NCBI GenBank assembly: GCA_934462925.1
Contig: CAKSIT010000016.1
Location: 5,880 to 69,879 of the forward strand
Length of the DNA stretch: 64,000 nucleotides
Reading direction: 5' to 3'
Origin: an uncultured Oscillospiraceae bacterium
GTDB lineage: Bacteria > Bacillota > Clostridia > Oscillospirales > Ruminococcaceae
Every line of letters begins with the position of its first letter. Within the stretch, counting starts at the first letter, position 1. Of this stretch, positions 25,643-34,058 are shown piece after piece. The notes beneath the pieces are model-generated. The model saw nothing but the letters and a program-made list of their open reading frames with translations. It was not told the DNA's origin and searched no databases. The position numbers and the translations under genes are program-made.

Positions 25643-25688
25643 ACGCTTGTGCCGCTTCACTTGCTTTATTGCAATGAAGCGGCAGCGT
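25643..25688 (+). promoter_or_regulatory. Long stem-loop in the transporter leader
   Basis: ACGCT/AGCGT closes a second stem GCCGCTTCA/TGAAGCGGC and an inner TTGC/GCAA around a 6-nt loop, with small bulges. It lies about 20 nt after the transcription start and has no T-run, so it may act in mRNA stability or regulation. It does not match a riboswitch or T-box that I know. Confidence 0.5.
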
Positions 25689-25730
25689 GTCACTACATTA
25701 ACATACATATAAAGGAAGGAACACGTTATT

Positions 25731-26537
25731 ATGAAGAAGATTCTTGCCGTCCTTTCCGCAGCGGCGCTTTGCCTTAGCCTTTGCAGCTGCAAGAAAAAGG
25801 ACCTTACCGACTGGGAGTACATTCAGGACAAGGGTACGCTTGTTGCGGGCATTACCTACTACGAGCCGATGAATTACCTTGACGAAAACGGCGAGCTTAC
25901 GGGCTTTGAGACGGAGTTTACAAAGGCCGTATGCGAAAAGCTCGGCGTTGAGGCGAAGTTTCAGGTAATCGAGTGGGACAAGAAAGAGGTAGAGCTTAAG
26001 TCCAAGGCGATAGACGCTATATGGAACGGTCTTACCGTGACCGAGGACAGAAAGGAGAACATGGCGTTCTCCACGCCCTATGTAAGAAACAAGCAGGTAG
26101 TTATCATCAACAAGGCGAACGCCGACAAGTACACTGATATCGCTTCCATGGCGGGCGCTTCCATAACCGCCGAGGGCGGCTCTGCAGGGCAGGACGCTAT
26201 CGAGGGCAGCGACGTTCTCGCGCAGAACCCGTTCGTAGCTTCCGCCGCGCAGAAGGACGTGCTGATGGAAGTACTCTCGGGTACGACCGAAATAGGCGTT
26301 ATCGACTACGTTATGGCAAAGGCTTCCATAGGAGAGGGTACGGACTACGCTGACCTTATGATGGTTGACGGCGTTGAGCTTACTCCCGAGGAGTACGCGA
26401 TAGGCCTGCGCCTTGAGGACACCGAAACGCTCGCTAAGATAAACGGCGCGATAGACGAGATGGTAAAGGACGGCTCGCTGCTCGCCCTGTGCGAAAAGTA
26501 CGGCCTTGCGGACACTTACGCATTCATAGAAGAATAA
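25731..26537 (+). CDS. Amino-acid ABC transporter substrate-binding lipoprotein
   Basis: An extracellular solute-binding protein of family 3 (SBP_bac_3) that delivers an amino acid to the membrane permease. The 268-residue protein has a lipoprotein signal (MKKILAVLSAAALCLSLCSC, lipid Cys near 20). The mature domain opens with GTLVAGITYYEPMNY and contains ETEFTKAVCEKLGVE and WNGLTVTEDRKENMAFS, all family landmarks. GGAAGGAAC precedes the ATG. It is the first gene of a binding protein-permease-ATPase operon. The amino acid cannot be fixed; polar amino acids or cystine are typical. Confidence 0.92.
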   Translation: MKKILAVLSAAALCLSLCSCKKKDLTDWEYIQDKGTLVAGITYYEPMNYLDENGELTGFETEFTKAVCEKLGVEAKFQVIEWDKKEVELKSKAIDAIWNGLTVTEDRKENMAFSTPYVRNKQVVIINKANADKYTDIASMAGASITAEGGSAGQDAIEGSDVLAQNPFVASAAQKDVLMEVLSGTTEIGVIDYVMAKASIGEGTDYADLMMVDGVELTPEEYAIGLRLEDTETLAKINGAIDEMVKDGSLLALCEKYGLADTYAFIEE

Positions 26538-26620
26538 TGCGTAATTCGTAATTGTTAAAACCGCGCTGCACCCGAAAGGGTGCGGCGCAACTTAACTATT
26601 CATTATTAACTATTAACTAA
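26533..26620. repeat. Repeat units and hairpin between binding-protein and permease genes
   Basis: The stop codon of the binding protein merges into a GCGTAATTCGTAATTG unit. A stem GCGCTGCACCC/GGGTGCGGCGC with a GAAA loop follows (26563-26588, one G-U pair, no T-run), then TTAACTATT units (26592-26620). The hairpin suits mRNA stabilisation of the upstream gene, as known for binding-protein operons. Confidence 0.6.
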
Positions 26621-26635
26621 AAACGGAGTTTTCAG

Positions 26636-27283
26636 ATGTCTTTTTTAGAGGTTACCGCGCAGCTTAGCAAGGGGTTTCTCACAACGCTTATGGTGTTTGG
26701 GGTGACGCTTGCTTGTTCGCTGCCGCTGGGGCTTGTCATCACGTTCGGGTCTATGTCGAGGTTTGCGCCGCTTAAGTGGCTCACCAAAACCTTTGTGTGG
26801 ATTATACGCGGCACGCCGCTTATGTTACAGATTATCATAATCTTCTACGGGCCGGGGCTGTTGGGGCTTAATTTCAAGTTCGACAGGCTTACGGCGGTGC
26901 TTGTGTCGTTTGTTATAAACTACGCGTGCTACTTTTCGGAGATATACCGCGGCGGTATCGAGAGCATACCAAAGGGGCAGTACGAGGCGGGGCAGGTTCT
27001 CGGCATGACCAAAACGCAGATTTTCTTCCGCGTTGTGCTGTTTCAGGTGATAAAGCGCATTGTGCCGCCTATGGGCAACGAGATAATCACCCTTGTAAAG
27101 GACACGTCCCTTGCGCGCGTTATCGCGGTGACGGAGCTTGTAAAGGCAGCCGAGAACATCATAAGCATGAAGGCTATCATATGGCCGCTGTTCTACATAG
27201 GCGCGTTCTACCTGCTTTTCTCGGGGCTGCTTACGCTGCTGCTCAACGCCGCGGAAAAGAAGCTCAACTACTACAGCGGCTGA
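26636..27283 (+). CDS. Amino-acid ABC transporter permease
   Basis: A 215-residue inner-membrane subunit of the HisM/GlnP group with five predicted helices. It carries the family loop that contacts the ATPase, EAGQVLGMTKTQIFFRVVLF, near residue 118, and IRGTPLMLQ near 56. The start ATG follows ACGGAG by 8 nt. It is likely a homodimer with the ATPase encoded 16 bp downstream. Confidence 0.93.
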   Translation: MSFLEVTAQLSKGFLTTLMVFGVTLACSLPLGLVITFGSMSRFAPLKWLTKTFVWIIRGTPLMLQIIIIFYGPGLLGLNFKFDRLTAVLVSFVINYACYFSEIYRGGIESIPKGQYEAGQVLGMTKTQIFFRVVLFQVIKRIVPPMGNEIITLVKDTSLARVIAVTELVKAAENIISMKAIIWPLFYIGAFYLLFSGLLTLLLNAAEKKLNYYSG

Positions 27284-27298
27284 CGAACGGGGTGCGAC

Positions 27299-28093
27299 AT
27301 GGCTTTTCTTGAAATAAAGGGCATAAAGAAATCATTCGGCAGGACCGAGGTGCTTAAGGGCATAGAGTTCTCCATGGAAAAGGGCGAGGTGCTGGCTATA
27401 ATCGGCTCGTCGGGCAGCGGCAAGACTACGCTTTTGCGCTGCATAAACTTTTTGGAGCGCCCCGACGAGGGGACTATGCGCGTAGACGGCGAAACGATAT
27501 TCGACGCGGCGGACGCGCGCAGGCTCTCCGACGGCGAGATACGCGAGAAGCGGCTGCATTTCGGACTGGTGTTCCAGTCGTTCAACCTGTTCCCGCAGTA
27601 CAGCGTGCTTAAGAACATATCCCTTGCCCCGCAGCTGCTGCGCCTTAAGGACGGCAAGCGCCGCATACCCAAGGCGGAGCGCGTGCGTATCCTTAAGGAG
27701 ATAGACGCGAAGTCGCTTGAGCTGCTTAACACCGTAGGCCTTGCGGAAAAGGCGGGGGCGTACCCGTGCGAGCTTTCGGGCGGGCAGCAGCAGCGCGTTG
27801 CGATAGCGCGGGCGCTTGCGCTCAGCCCCGACATACTGTGCTTCGACGAGCCTACCTCGGCGCTCGACCCCGAGCTTACGGGCGAGGTGCTGCGCGTAAT
27901 CCGCGAGCTTAAAAGCACCGACCGCACCATGATAGTAGTCACCCATGAGATGAACTTTGCGCGCGGCGTCGCGGACAAGGTAATCTTCATGGCGGACGGC
28001 GTTATAGAGGAATACGGCACGCCCGAGCAGGTCTTCGGCGCGCCAAGGAGCGCGAAAACAAGGGCGTTCCTTGAAAAGTCGCTGGAAAACTGA
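27299..28093 (+). CDS. Amino-acid ABC transporter ATP-binding protein
   Basis: The 264-residue ATPase powers the transporter of the two preceding genes. Walker A GSSGSGKTT (near residue 37), signature LSGGQQQR, Walker B ILCFDEPTSALD and H-loop VVTHEM are intact. It is GlnQ-like, with a 25-residue insertion (RLKDGKRRIPKAERVR region) between Q-loop and signature. The ribosome site is ACGGGG. It is the last gene of the operon; a GCGTAAT palindrome follows. Confidence 0.95.
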   Translation: MAFLEIKGIKKSFGRTEVLKGIEFSMEKGEVLAIIGSSGSGKTTLLRCINFLERPDEGTMRVDGETIFDAADARRLSDGEIREKRLHFGLVFQSFNLFPQYSVLKNISLAPQLLRLKDGKRRIPKAERVRILKEIDAKSLELLNTVGLAEKAGAYPCELSGGQQQRVAIARALALSPDILCFDEPTSALDPELTGEVLRVIRELKSTDRTMIVVTHEMNFARGVADKVIFMADGVIEEYGTPEQVFGAPRSAKTRAFLEKSLEN

Positions 28094-28110
28094 GTTTAAT
28101 GCATAGTTAT

Positions 28111-28166
28111 CAATGCGTAATTCGTAATTCGTAATTTATACGAAAAAATTACGCATTACGAATTAT
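28111..28166. repeat. GCGTAAT-family palindrome after the ABC operon
   Basis: GCGTAATTCGTAATTCGTAA (28114-28133) is inverted at AATTACGCATTACGAATTA (about 28147-28166) around a short AT-rich loop. It forms the final codons and stop of the convergent iron-sulfur gene. Confidence 0.7.
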
Positions 28167-28979
28167 TCTCCCCTCCGTGCTTATCGTAACCACCTGCCTT
28201 GGAATATGTTTTCCGCTGTTTTGCAGCGCTGTCAGGGCTGCGCGTTCTATTCCCGCGCAGCAGGGGACTTCCATGCGCAGCACGGTTACGCTTTTAATGT
28301 TGTTTTGCGCTATTATCTGCGTGAGCTTCTCGGCGTAGTCCTCGCCGTCGAGCTTGGGGCAGCCTATAAGCGTTATCCGCCCGCGCATAAACTCCTCGTG
28401 AACGCGCGCGTATGCGTACGCCGTGCAGTCCGCCGCTATAAGAAGCTCAGCGCCGCTGAAATACGGGGCGTTCGCAGGTACTAGCCTTATCTGGCACGGC
28501 CACTGCCCTAGCTCTGAATGCGCGGCGCTTGTGTTTGTGGGAGCGCCCGCAGCGTTCGCAGCGTTCGCAACGCCCACAACGCTCGTTCTGTTGAATGTGC
28601 GCAGGGCGTGTCCGGGGCAGGCGTGGGAATGCCCGTGCTGCTCGGGCTGATTGCGCTGCTTATGCAGGGCTACAGCCGCCTCGTCGTAGGGGGCTGCCTC
28701 GCGCTAGGTGAACGTTATCGCGCCAGTGGGGCATTCGGGCAGGCAGTCGCCGAAGCCGTCGCAGTAATCGTCGCAGATAAGCTGCGCCTTGCCGTTTACC
28801 ATCTCGATAGCGCCCTCGTGACAAGCGCGTGCGCACGCGCCGCAGCCGTTGCATTTTTCTGGAAGGATTATGTCGTTTATAGTTCCCGAGTATAATATTG
28901 AATTTGTCAAATCAAGATTATCGAAGCTAGATTTCCTTATGACTTCGTCGTTTATCACTTCTTCGACAATATAATCCAT
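28149..28979 (-). pseudogene. 4Fe-4S ferredoxin-domain protein split by an in-frame TAG
   Basis: One continuous frame from ATG 28979 to the stop at 28149 (277 codons) is interrupted only by TAG at 28706-28704. The first part has two clusters, CNGCGACARAC and CDDYCDGFGDC followed by CLPEC. The second part has the conserved CPKLDGEDY and VPCCAGIE blocks. Together they match a single Clostridial iron-sulfur protein family of about 270 aa, in which this position is normally Glu, so GAG to TAG is the simplest change. The first 40 residues are AT-rich and unlike the family head, and the C-terminus is made by a repeat. Called a nonsense pseudogene; the 90-residue ferredoxin part could still be made. 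Confidence 0.75.
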
Positions 28980-29003
28980 TGTACCGCATTACATATTCAG
29001 ATA

Positions 29004-29042
29004 TAAAAAAGCGGTAAAGCCCCGCGCAGAGCTTTACCGCTT
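29004..29042 (-). terminator. Terminator after the truncated deacetylase
   Basis: A 12-bp stem AAGCGGTAAAGC/GCTTTACCGCTT with a 10-nt loop is followed on the minus strand by TTTT. Confidence 0.85.
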
Positions 29043-29065
29043 CCACAATAACTGTTAACTGTTAA

Positions 29066-29552
29066 CTATTTTCCGCCCTGCGCCTGCTCGGATTGCGCCT
29101 GCTCGCCTGTGTTGCTCTGCGCGGCTGCGATAACGCCCGCTATCACCTCGCGCGCTTCGTCGGGCAGACCTGCGGGGAGAGCGTCTTCGCCGCCCTTAGC
29201 GAGGGCGCTTACGGCCTGCGCCGCCTGCTCCTCGGAGATTCCTGCGGCGCTAAGCTCATCGGAATATTGCGCGAGAGCTTCGGTTATCTCCTGCTCGGTG
29301 GGCAGCGAGCTTTGCACTATGGCTTTCTGCGTGCCGTCGGCGTCTATGTAGTATTCCTCGGGGAAGATAAGCTCGCTTACGGGAACGAACTCGTACCCCT
29401 GCGCGCTAAGCTCCGACAGTATCTGCGGCAGCGCCTCGGTGGTGTTCTCAAGGTCGTTGTGGAACAGCACTATCGACCCCGACTTCGCCTTGCCGAGAAC
29501 GCGCTCCTTTATCTGCGCGGGCGTGGGCTTATCCCAGTCTATGCTGTCGGCG
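29066..29552 (-). pseudogene. Polysaccharide deacetylase, 5' part lost at the island border
   Basis: Only the C-terminal part of a NodB-fold deacetylase remains: DSIDWDKPTP, GSIVLFHNDLENTTEALP and YEFVPVSELI are typical. An Ala/Gln/Glu-rich tail follows. The frame is open upstream of ATG 29470 to about 29,552, where homology stops within the family's WDVDS-type motif and the DNA changes composition. The catalytic Asp/His region is missing, so the gene is inactive. The break marks the left edge of the low-GC island. The C-terminal stop lies in a TTAACTGTTAAC repeat (29049-29070). Confidence 0.75.
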
Positions 29553-29871
29553 GTTGATATAGATGGAAGGCGTTGTATTGAGCACTGAATTGGCCGGTTT
29601 GATAGCTCCTGACAATATAGTGCAAAATGGGTATAGCATATACTCGTGTTTCATTAGCAGATTAAAATGGCTTGCACATACTGTTGCCGATGTATGATTG
29701 ATAAATGAATAAATTGAAAATATTGTTCAAAAAGACAATCATGCAATGCCCCATTGTTGGAATATTGTTTACTATAAACAATATGACCATAAAAGGATTA
29801 AAGGTACACTATATATTGTATCAAATTGTATTTTGATTACAATTTCCACCGTTTGATTACAGAAGTGGCTC
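29553..29871. other. AT-rich junction segment without a clear gene
   Basis: This stretch lies between the deacetylase break and the first island promoter. It has one 44-codon open frame on the plus strand (29563-29697), without a ribosome site, that I do not recognise; it may be the tail of a gene lost by recombination. Nothing else is evident. Confidence 0.4.
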
Positions 29872-29900
29872 TTGACTTATCACAATCTTCGTGTTATAAT
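29872..29900 (+). promoter_or_regulatory. Sigma-A promoter of the polysaccharide island
   Basis: TTGACT (29872-29877), 17 bp, TATAAT (29895-29900). A leader of about 100 nt leads to TTG 30007. No other clear promoter is visible until about 48.9 kb, so it may drive the whole cluster. Confidence 0.8.
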
Positions 29901-30006
29901 ATGAAATTAGACATATGCGTTTTGCAAAAGAGGAACAAGCTATATCCGTATATGGCTTTAGTCTGTCTATGACTTAGAATAAATGTTATGTAGGGAATGA
30001 TTTTAC

Positions 30007-31394
30007 TTGAATAATGATATAGTAAAGATACTCCGGTCATATAACGGCAGACCGTTGAACGATCCGGATAGTATTTTATCCTGGATAAAGGAAAAGAATG
30101 AAAGCTTAAAGGTTTCGATAGTCAAGAATAAGCTTCCCGACAGTCCGAACTGGTTTTACGACGAAAAACAGGGCGAAATAAGGAATAACAACAACAGCTT
30201 CTTCCAGATCAGAGGATTAAGGCATTATGATTCTGACGGTCGTCCCATGCTTGAACAGCCTGTTCTTATACAAGATGAGATAGGTTATCTTGGTATAATA
30301 TGCAAGGAAATAAACGGTGTCATGCATTTCCTGATGCAGGCCAAGATCGAACCCGGCAATGTAAACAAGATCCAGCTCTCGCCAACGATACAGGCCACAA
30401 AGAGCAACTTCACACAAAAGCACGGCGGCCGCAGACCGGCATATATTGAGTATTTCCTGAATGCTGACAGACACACGGTGCTCTTCGACCAGATACAGTC
30501 CGAGCAGTCGTCAAGATTCCTGGGAAAGCGCAACCGTAATATAATGATAAGAGTCGACGATGATGTCGAGGTTCTGCCGAGCCATATGTGGATAACCCTT
30601 GGTCAGCTGAAGCAGCTCATGAAAATAGACAATCTCGTCAACATGGATACACGCACGGTTCTGAGCTGCATTCCGTTTTATCTTGCCGATATGAGCGACA
30701 GCGAACGCGCTGAAATGAAAAAGATGTTCCACGACAAGGCGCTGTTTGAGTCGATGTTTTCCAAGTCCGACCGAGAGGACTTCATACACATATACAGCTT
30801 TATAAACGACTACAAAATGCTCGGCGCCGGAAGGACAGAGGTGGTTCCGCTGAAGGAGCTGACAGACTGGGTATTTTCGGACAGCGAGATCGTCCATAAA
30901 GACAGGTATGCTTTCAAGGTGGTTTTTGCGGATATTGAGATCGAAGGGCGCGAAGTTACCCACTGGACGCAGCCGCTGTTCGAAGCAGTCGGAATGGCGA
31001 CTTTTGGGCTTATCTCCGCGGATTTTGACGGAAAACGAAATTCCTTGTGCATTGTTTTCACGAGGCAGGGTGTTTTGATGAGATGGAACTCGCGCCGTCC
31101 GTTCAGCTTGAGGCCGGGACGCCGGAGAAGAATTACGATGTAATAACGCGGTTGCTGTTCGATTGTGTGGAAAACAGAAGTTGTGTGCGCAATGATGTTA
31201 TACTCTCCGAAGGGGGAGGGCGCTTTTACCATAAACAAAACAGAAATGTCATTATACATATAGACGCAGATAAGGTCCCTGAACTGCCGGAAGGATATTT
31301 CTGGGCAGATTATCGCACGCTGAATGAAATGGTGCAGTATAACAATGTGCTGAATATCCAGTTAAGAAATCTGTTGTCGCTTTTGGAGATGTAA
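30007..31394 (+). pseudogene. NDP-hexose 2,3-dehydratase (frameshifted)
   Basis: The family removes water from dTDP-4-keto-6-deoxyglucose, the first step toward 2,6-dideoxysugars. Two tandem homologous halves are expected. Frame one (30007-31143) gives the first half and part of the second, with QLSPTIQATKSNFTQKHGG as a landmark. The remainder, with GCFDEMELAPSVQLEAGTPE and a second GGRFYH block, is in another frame up to 31394. The shift lies near 31,050-31,075. The start is TTG 30007, 10 nt after AGGGA. The family is clear; the gene is inactive unless the shift is a sequencing error. Confidence 0.75.
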
Positions 31395-31395
31395 T

Positions 31396-32409
31396 ATGAA
31401 AAAGATACGGTTAGGAGTCCTTTGTCCTTCTGAAATAGCGTTCCGCGGATTCATGCCGGCTCTTAAACAGCTTGATGGATTTGAATATGTCGGGTTCGCC
31501 GCAGCAACAGAACGCGAGTTTTCCGGCACTGATTCCGATGAAGTGCGCGCTTCTGAGCTTGAAAAGGCGGAGAAATTCGCTGCCGAGCATGGCGGAAAGA
31601 TATTCAGCGGCTATGAAAGCCTTATAACGTCTGATGAAATCGACGCGGTTTATATTCCATTACCGCCCGCCCTGCATTTCAGGTGGGCAAAAAAGGCGCT
31701 GGAATGCGGAAAGCATATTCTGCTTGAAAAGCCGTTCACGACCTCGCTTAAGGACACCAAAGAGCTTATTTCCATTGCAGAAAACCGTGGACTTGCAGTA
31801 CATGAGAACTATATGTTTGCGTACCACACTCAGCTCGATTGGGTGAATGAGCAGATAAAATCCGGCGTTATCGGCGATGTCCGGCTTATCAGGATTGATT
31901 TCGGTTTTCCGTTCCGGGGAGCAAATGACTTTCGCTACAGCAAGGCTCTCGGTGGAGGAGCGCTGCTCGACTGTGGCGGCTATACGCTGAAGTTGGCTTC
32001 TATGCTTCTCGGGGATACTGCAAGGGTAACTGAGTCGCAGCTTTGTGGCAAGGACGGCTTCGAGGTGGACATTTACGGCAGTGCCACGCTGAAAAACGAT
32101 GACGGGTTGACTGTACAGGTTTCTTTCGGAATGGATAACAGTTATCGGTGTAGCCTCGACATCCGGGGAAGCTCCGGCAGCATTTACACTAACCGTATAC
32201 TCACCGCGCCTGCTGGTTACGCTCCGGTGATGACCATACGTAATGCAGCAGGTGAGAAAACCGTCGAACTGCCTGCTGACGATACATTCCGCAAGTCAAT
32301 AGAAGCTTTCTACGATTGCATTTCCAACGATAAAAAGAGAACTGAAAAGTATGCTGAGATAATCAGGCAGGGCTGTCTTTTTGAAAGCATTTTAAAGGGA
32401 GATCGGTGA
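31396..32409 (+). CDS. Gfo/Idh/MocA-family sugar 3-ketoreductase
   Basis: A Rossmann-fold NAD(P) oxidoreductase of 337 residues with the sugar-binding EKPF motif near 111. It also has the C-terminal half typical of Gfo/Idh/MocA enzymes (GGGALLDCGGY near 195). Following a 2,3-dehydratase gene, it most likely reduces the 3-keto group of dTDP-3,4-diketo-2,6-dideoxyglucose, like TylC-type reductases. That assignment rests on context. It starts 2 bp after the dehydratase stop and overlaps the next gene by one base. The frame is intact although the neighbours are damaged. Confidence 0.8.
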   Translation: MKKIRLGVLCPSEIAFRGFMPALKQLDGFEYVGFAAATEREFSGTDSDEVRASELEKAEKFAAEHGGKIFSGYESLITSDEIDAVYIPLPPALHFRWAKKALECGKHILLEKPFTTSLKDTKELISIAENRGLAVHENYMFAYHTQLDWVNEQIKSGVIGDVRLIRIDFGFPFRGANDFRYSKALGGGALLDCGGYTLKLASMLLGDTARVTESQLCGKDGFEVDIYGSATLKNDDGLTVQVSFGMDNSYRCSLDIRGSSGSIYTNRILTAPAGYAPVMTIRNAAGEKTVELPADDTFRKSIEAFYDCISNDKKRTEKYAEIIRQGCLFESILKGDR

Positions 32410-33329
32410 TGTCAAAAGTATCAATTGTGGGGTCAAATGGCTATATTGAAAGAAATCTGTTTTATCATCTCGATCAGAGAGATGATATTGAACAGATAGC
32501 TCTCTATGACTGCCTTGATGAATCAGTCGATAAAAACGAAAAATACTTTAAGGTCAATTTACCGGATCGTGATGATGTAAAAAAAATTGACTTTGACTGC
32601 GACATTATTTTCTTTATGGCCGGTAAGACCGGTACGTTTTCCGGATTTAACAACTATTCTGATTTTATAAGCGTCAATGAATTCGGTTTGCTTAATTTCA
32701 TTGATGAATATCGCATTCAGGGCTCGAAAGCAAAGATCATTTTTCCTTCAACGCGGCTTGTTTATAAAGGAAGCGATATCCCTGTTTCGGAAGATAGTCC
32801 CATAGAACTTAAAACTATTTATGCTGTTAATAAATTTGCCTGTGAGAATTATTTGAAGCAGTACAGCCAAATCTTTGGAATAAAGTATTGTGTTTTCAGA
32901 ATATGCGTTCCGTATGGTACGCGCATATGGGGACTTGTGTTCCGCACTACTCAGAACATCGGTAATGTTCCCGTTACACACAGAAAAAGAGAAGATGGCA
33001 AATCCGGCTATACTTTAACAAAGCTTATATCCCTGTGGATGAATGGATTTACTGCGTTCTCGATAAAGCCGTTGAGAGTTGCGTCAATTCTTGGCATTTT
33101 GACCGCATTTATTGGATTCGGCTTTGGTATTTTCACTATTATCAATAAAATCATAAATCCTGAAATCGCAGTCGGGTATAGTTCTTTGATGGCTGTGTTG
33201 CTTTTTATTGGCGGAATGCTGATGATAATGCTGGGGCTTATCGGAGAATACATCGGACGAATTTATATCTCAATAAATAATTCACCGCAATATGTGATCA
33301 GTGAAACTGTAAACGTATCTAGAAATTGA
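32409..33329 (+). CDS. Chimera: NAD-dependent epimerase N-part fused to the membrane tail of a GT2 glycosyltransferase
   Basis: Residues 1 to about 175 are an NAD-dependent epimerase/dehydratase (IVGSNGYIERN; STRLVYKG and YAVNKFACENY as the Ser and YxxxK motifs). From about residue 178 the sequence is the end of a GtrB/DPM1-type glycosyltransferase: VPVTHRKREDGKSGYTLTKL, then WMNGFTAFSIKPLR and two membrane helices. Both parts are incomplete: the epimerase lacks its C-terminal substrate domain and the GT2 lacks its catalytic GT-A domain. An in-frame deletion joining two neighbouring genes explains this. The dinucleotide motif also has Glu where Gly is expected (NGYIER). A working enzyme is unlikely. 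Start ATG 32409, with GGGAG upstream. Confidence 0.75.
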   Translation: MSKVSIVGSNGYIERNLFYHLDQRDDIEQIALYDCLDESVDKNEKYFKVNLPDRDDVKKIDFDCDIIFFMAGKTGTFSGFNNYSDFISVNEFGLLNFIDEYRIQGSKAKIIFPSTRLVYKGSDIPVSEDSPIELKTIYAVNKFACENYLKQYSQIFGIKYCVFRICVPYGTRIWGLVFRTTQNIGNVPVTHRKREDGKSGYTLTKLISLWMNGFTAFSIKPLRVASILGILTAFIGFGFGIFTIINKIINPEIAVGYSSLMAVLLFIGGMLMIMLGLIGEYIGRIYISINNSPQYVISETVNVSRN

Positions 33330-33351
33330 TTGGCTTTAGGAGGCATGGGAA

Positions 33352-33706
33352 ATGAAACGAGCAATCCCATATATCGTTCTTCATCTGATAATACTGTTAT
33401 ATTCACTTAGCAGTATATGCTCTAAAATGGCATCTTCAAAGCCTTTTCTATCCTTAGAATGGTGTATATTTTATGGGCTGGTTATCGTATTGCTTGGTGT
33501 GTATGCTATAATTTTGGCAGCAGATTCTGAGAAAAATCAATTTGAATATCGCTTATGCCAGCAAGGCGGTGACCCTTATATGGGGAACGTTTTGGGGGAT
33601 ACTCCTATTCCATGAAACCATATCACGGAATAATATACTTGGCGGCATAATCGTTGTTGTCGGCGTTATTCTGGTTGTAACGGGCGGTGAAAAGAAGCAT
33701 GAATGA
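33352..33706 (+). pseudogene. Small EamA/SMR-type flippase subunit 1 (frameshifted)
   Basis: The first frame encodes two membrane helices to about 33,510. The continuation with LNIAYASKAVTLIWGTFWG and a final helix IIVVVGVILVVTG lies in the next frame, up to TGA 33704-33706. Removing one T from the TTTT run near 33,512 restores a protein of about 117 aa. The size and pairing resemble ArnE/ArnF-like undecaprenyl-phosphate-sugar flippase subunits. The start has GGAGGCATGGGAA upstream. It overlaps subunit 2 by 8 bp. Confidence 0.65.
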
Positions 33707-34050
33707 GTTGGTTATTTATTCTCTCATAATGGTCTTTGGCTATCTGGTGGCTGCATTTTCACAGATCATGCTCAAAAAGAGCGCCGAGAAACACTATGAT
33801 AATAAGCTGTAAAGAATACCTTAATCCACTGGTGATAATAGCGTATATTCTGTTTTTCGGAACGACTTTTATTTCCATGTACGCACTGAAAGTAGTGCCG
33901 CTTTCAATGGCGCCTATTCTTGAAGCAAGCGGTTATATTTTTGTTGCCGTGCTGAGTTATTTCTTTTTGAAAGAAAAGCTTACAAAAAGGCAGATTTTGG
34001 GTATGGTGCTGATAATCATGGGGATAGTGGTTTATTCTCTAAAATTCTAG
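33699..34050 (+). pseudogene. Small EamA/SMR-type flippase subunit 2 (frameshifted)
   Basis: Frame one from ATG 33699 gives a helix and AFSQIMLKKSAEKHYDNKL, then a TAA. The next frame continues KEYLNPLVIIAYILFFGTTF and ends with [18 protein letters not shown] at 34050. One extra T near 33,810 accounts for the break. The restored protein would have about 116 aa and four helices. With the GT2 remnant and subunit 1 it would have formed a lipid-linked sugar transfer module, in the manner of ArnC/ArnE/ArnF. Confidence 0.65.
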
Positions 34051-34058
34051 GAGGAAAA

